Source of the DNA: DASPKW01 sp038244055
Lineage (GTDB): Bacteria > Planctomycetota > Phycisphaerae > Tepidisphaerales > Tepidisphaeraceae
DNA length: 5,365 nt
NCBI GenBank assembly: GCA_038244055.1
Contig: JBBRTW010000481.1
Location: 1-5,365 of the forward strand
Direction of reading: 5' to 3'
Below the pieces are notes generated by a model. That model saw only the letters and a program-made list of their open reading frames with translations, did not search any database and had not been told where the DNA came from. The position numbers and the translations under genes are program-made. Positions within the stretch are counted from its first letter, which is position 1; the number at the start of each line of letters is the position of its first letter. Of the stretch, positions 4,645 through 5,365 are shown one piece after another.

Positions 4645-4648
4645 CTCC
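4645..4648 (-). promoter_or_regulatory. Ribosome-binding site for ald
   Basis: GGAG on the minus strand lies seven bases before ATG 4637 and one base before ATG 4643. The spacing favours 4637 as the real start. It is the only clear Shine-Dalgarno site in the window. Confidence 0.6.
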
Positions 4649-4670
4649 GTTTGCAAAAGGGGTGCGTCCG

Positions 4671-4699
4671 ATAGTATCCGCATCGGCCGGGGTCTCCAA
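4671..4699 (-). promoter_or_regulatory. Candidate sigma-70 type promoter for ald
   Basis: On the minus strand TTGGAG (4699-4694) and TACTAT (4676-4671) are separated by exactly 17 bases; each matches its consensus at four of six positions. Transcription would start near 4664, giving a short leader of about 27 bases before ATG 4637 with the GGAG site inside it. The rest of the 4638-4850 gap holds two GGCAACRCCGG copies (4735-4745 and 4784-4794) and no visible promoter for the divergent regulator. Confidence 0.4.
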
Positions 4700-4850
4700 T
4701 CGAGCGGGCGGGAAATTCGGGGATGTTGTTTTCGGGCAACGCCGGCGAATGCCGATGCACCCAATGGACACGCGTTGATCCCAGGCAACACCGGACGGCG
4801 ACATTGACGCCGCCCGGCGGCCGCAGACCACTTATCGGCAGTCGATCCCC

Positions 4851-5365
4851 ATGCTCCAAGCCCATACCCCCGCCAAGCCGCGCATTCTGATCCTCGACGA
4901 GGACCGGATTATTCTGCAATCCCTCTCGCAATTCCTGGCCCGCGAGGGGTACGAGGTGCGCACCAGCGCCGATCCGGCCGATGCCCTGGCGCAGATGGAG
5001 AGCACGGTTTTCGAGATTTTACTGGCGGATGTGAACATGCCGGGGATTAAGCCGGCCGACTTCCTGCGCGATGTGCGGCGGCGCTTCGCGCAGGTGGTGG
5101 TGGTGGTCATCACGGGCTACGGGTCGATCGAAGGCGCGGTCGAGGCGACCAAGATGGGGGCCTTCGACTATTTGACCAAGCCCATTGTCGATGATGAAAT
5201 CCGCGTGGTGGTGGAAAAGGCGGTGCGGCAGCAATCTCTGCTCTTTGAGAATCAGACCCTCAAGCAGCAGCTCGACCTGCGCTTCGGGCTGGAGAATGTC
5301 GTAGGGCACGACTACCGGATGCTGAAGATCTTCGACCTGGTAGAGGCGGTGGCCGACAGCCGGAC
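4851..5365 (+). CDS. NtrC-family sigma-54 response regulator (N-terminal part)
   Basis: The first 171 residues of a gene that runs off the right edge. Residues 10-125 form a receiver domain: the acidic pair Asp16 and Asp18 (LDED), phospho-acceptor Asp60 (LLADVNMPG), Thr88 (ITGYG) and Lys110 (LTKP) are all in place, so it should be phosphorylated by a histidine kinase. A helical linker follows (EKAVRQQSLLFENQTLKQQ, about 122-140). VVGHDYRMLKIFDLVEAVAD (150-169) then matches the start of the AAA+ sigma-54 interaction domain of NtrC/ZraR/AtoC proteins. The Walker A, GAFTGA and DNA-binding parts lie outside the window. ATG 4851 is the only ATG after the in-frame stop at 4776-4778 and gives a normal N-terminus, without a clear Shine-Dalgarno site. 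It is divergent from ald; its target genes and partner kinase are not visible. Confidence 0.92.
   Translation, partial: MLQAHTPAKPRILILDEDRIILQSLSQFLAREGYEVRTSADPADALAQMESTVFEILLADVNMPGIKPADFLRDVRRRFAQVVVVVITGYGSIEGAVEATKMGAFDYLTKPIVDDEIRVVVEKAVRQQSLLFENQTLKQQLDLRFGLENVVGHDYRMLKIFDLVEAVADSR

Noticed and set aside
4680..4758. GCATCGGC and GCCGATGC as operator half-sites
   Set aside because: Eight-base matches 70 bp apart are not convincing in GC-rich DNA.
4638..4931. N-terminal extension of ald by 98 codons
   Set aside because: It would overlap the divergent response regulator and passes the family start MRVGVPREVK, which has a good ribosome-binding site.

Overview
This is a GC-rich bacterial window with five complete protein genes, one gene cut by the right edge and a possible gene tail at the left edge. 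Short periodic repeats occupy nearly every gap between genes. CACGAAGGN-type nonamers, degenerate heptamers and mostly absent Shine-Dalgarno sites, together with an NtrC-type regulator and an alanine dehydrogenase, suggest an environmental Gram-negative, probably of the Planctomycetes/PVC group. That placement is an inference from style, not from a marker gene.

Layout. Positions 2-61 may be the end of an unidentified plus-strand gene. A FolM/PTR1-like pteridine reductase (168-902, +) follows, then a 170-aa protein of unknown function (1082-1594, +) that contains an internal duplication and ends in a very basic tail. Three genes then run on the minus strand: alanine dehydrogenase (4637-3525), a small TPR protein (3335-3018) and a YaeI/YkuE-type metallophosphoesterase (2837-1923). 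Divergent from alanine dehydrogenase, a sigma-54-dependent NtrC-family response regulator starts at 4851 and runs off the window.

How the genes relate. No single pathway joins them. They look like housekeeping or metabolic genes: folate/pterin reduction, alanine-pyruvate interconversion, phosphoester hydrolysis, protein-protein scaffolding and two-component signalling. The 213 bp between ald and the regulator is the only gap without an obvious periodic repeat, and it carries a credible ald promoter and ribosome-binding site. The regulator may or may not control ald.

The most unusual content is the repeats. Three gaps contain inverted pairs of short-period arrays (heptamers at 903-1072; nonamers at 1504-1930; nonamers outside heptamers at 3344-3532), and a fourth holds 12-bp units beside a hairpin. 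The arrays touch coding sequence: one left arm is translated as part of the basic tail of the unknown protein, and two right arms appear to include the last codon and stop of the neighbouring gene. I found no CRISPR array, tRNA, rRNA, transposase or convincing new multi-gene system.
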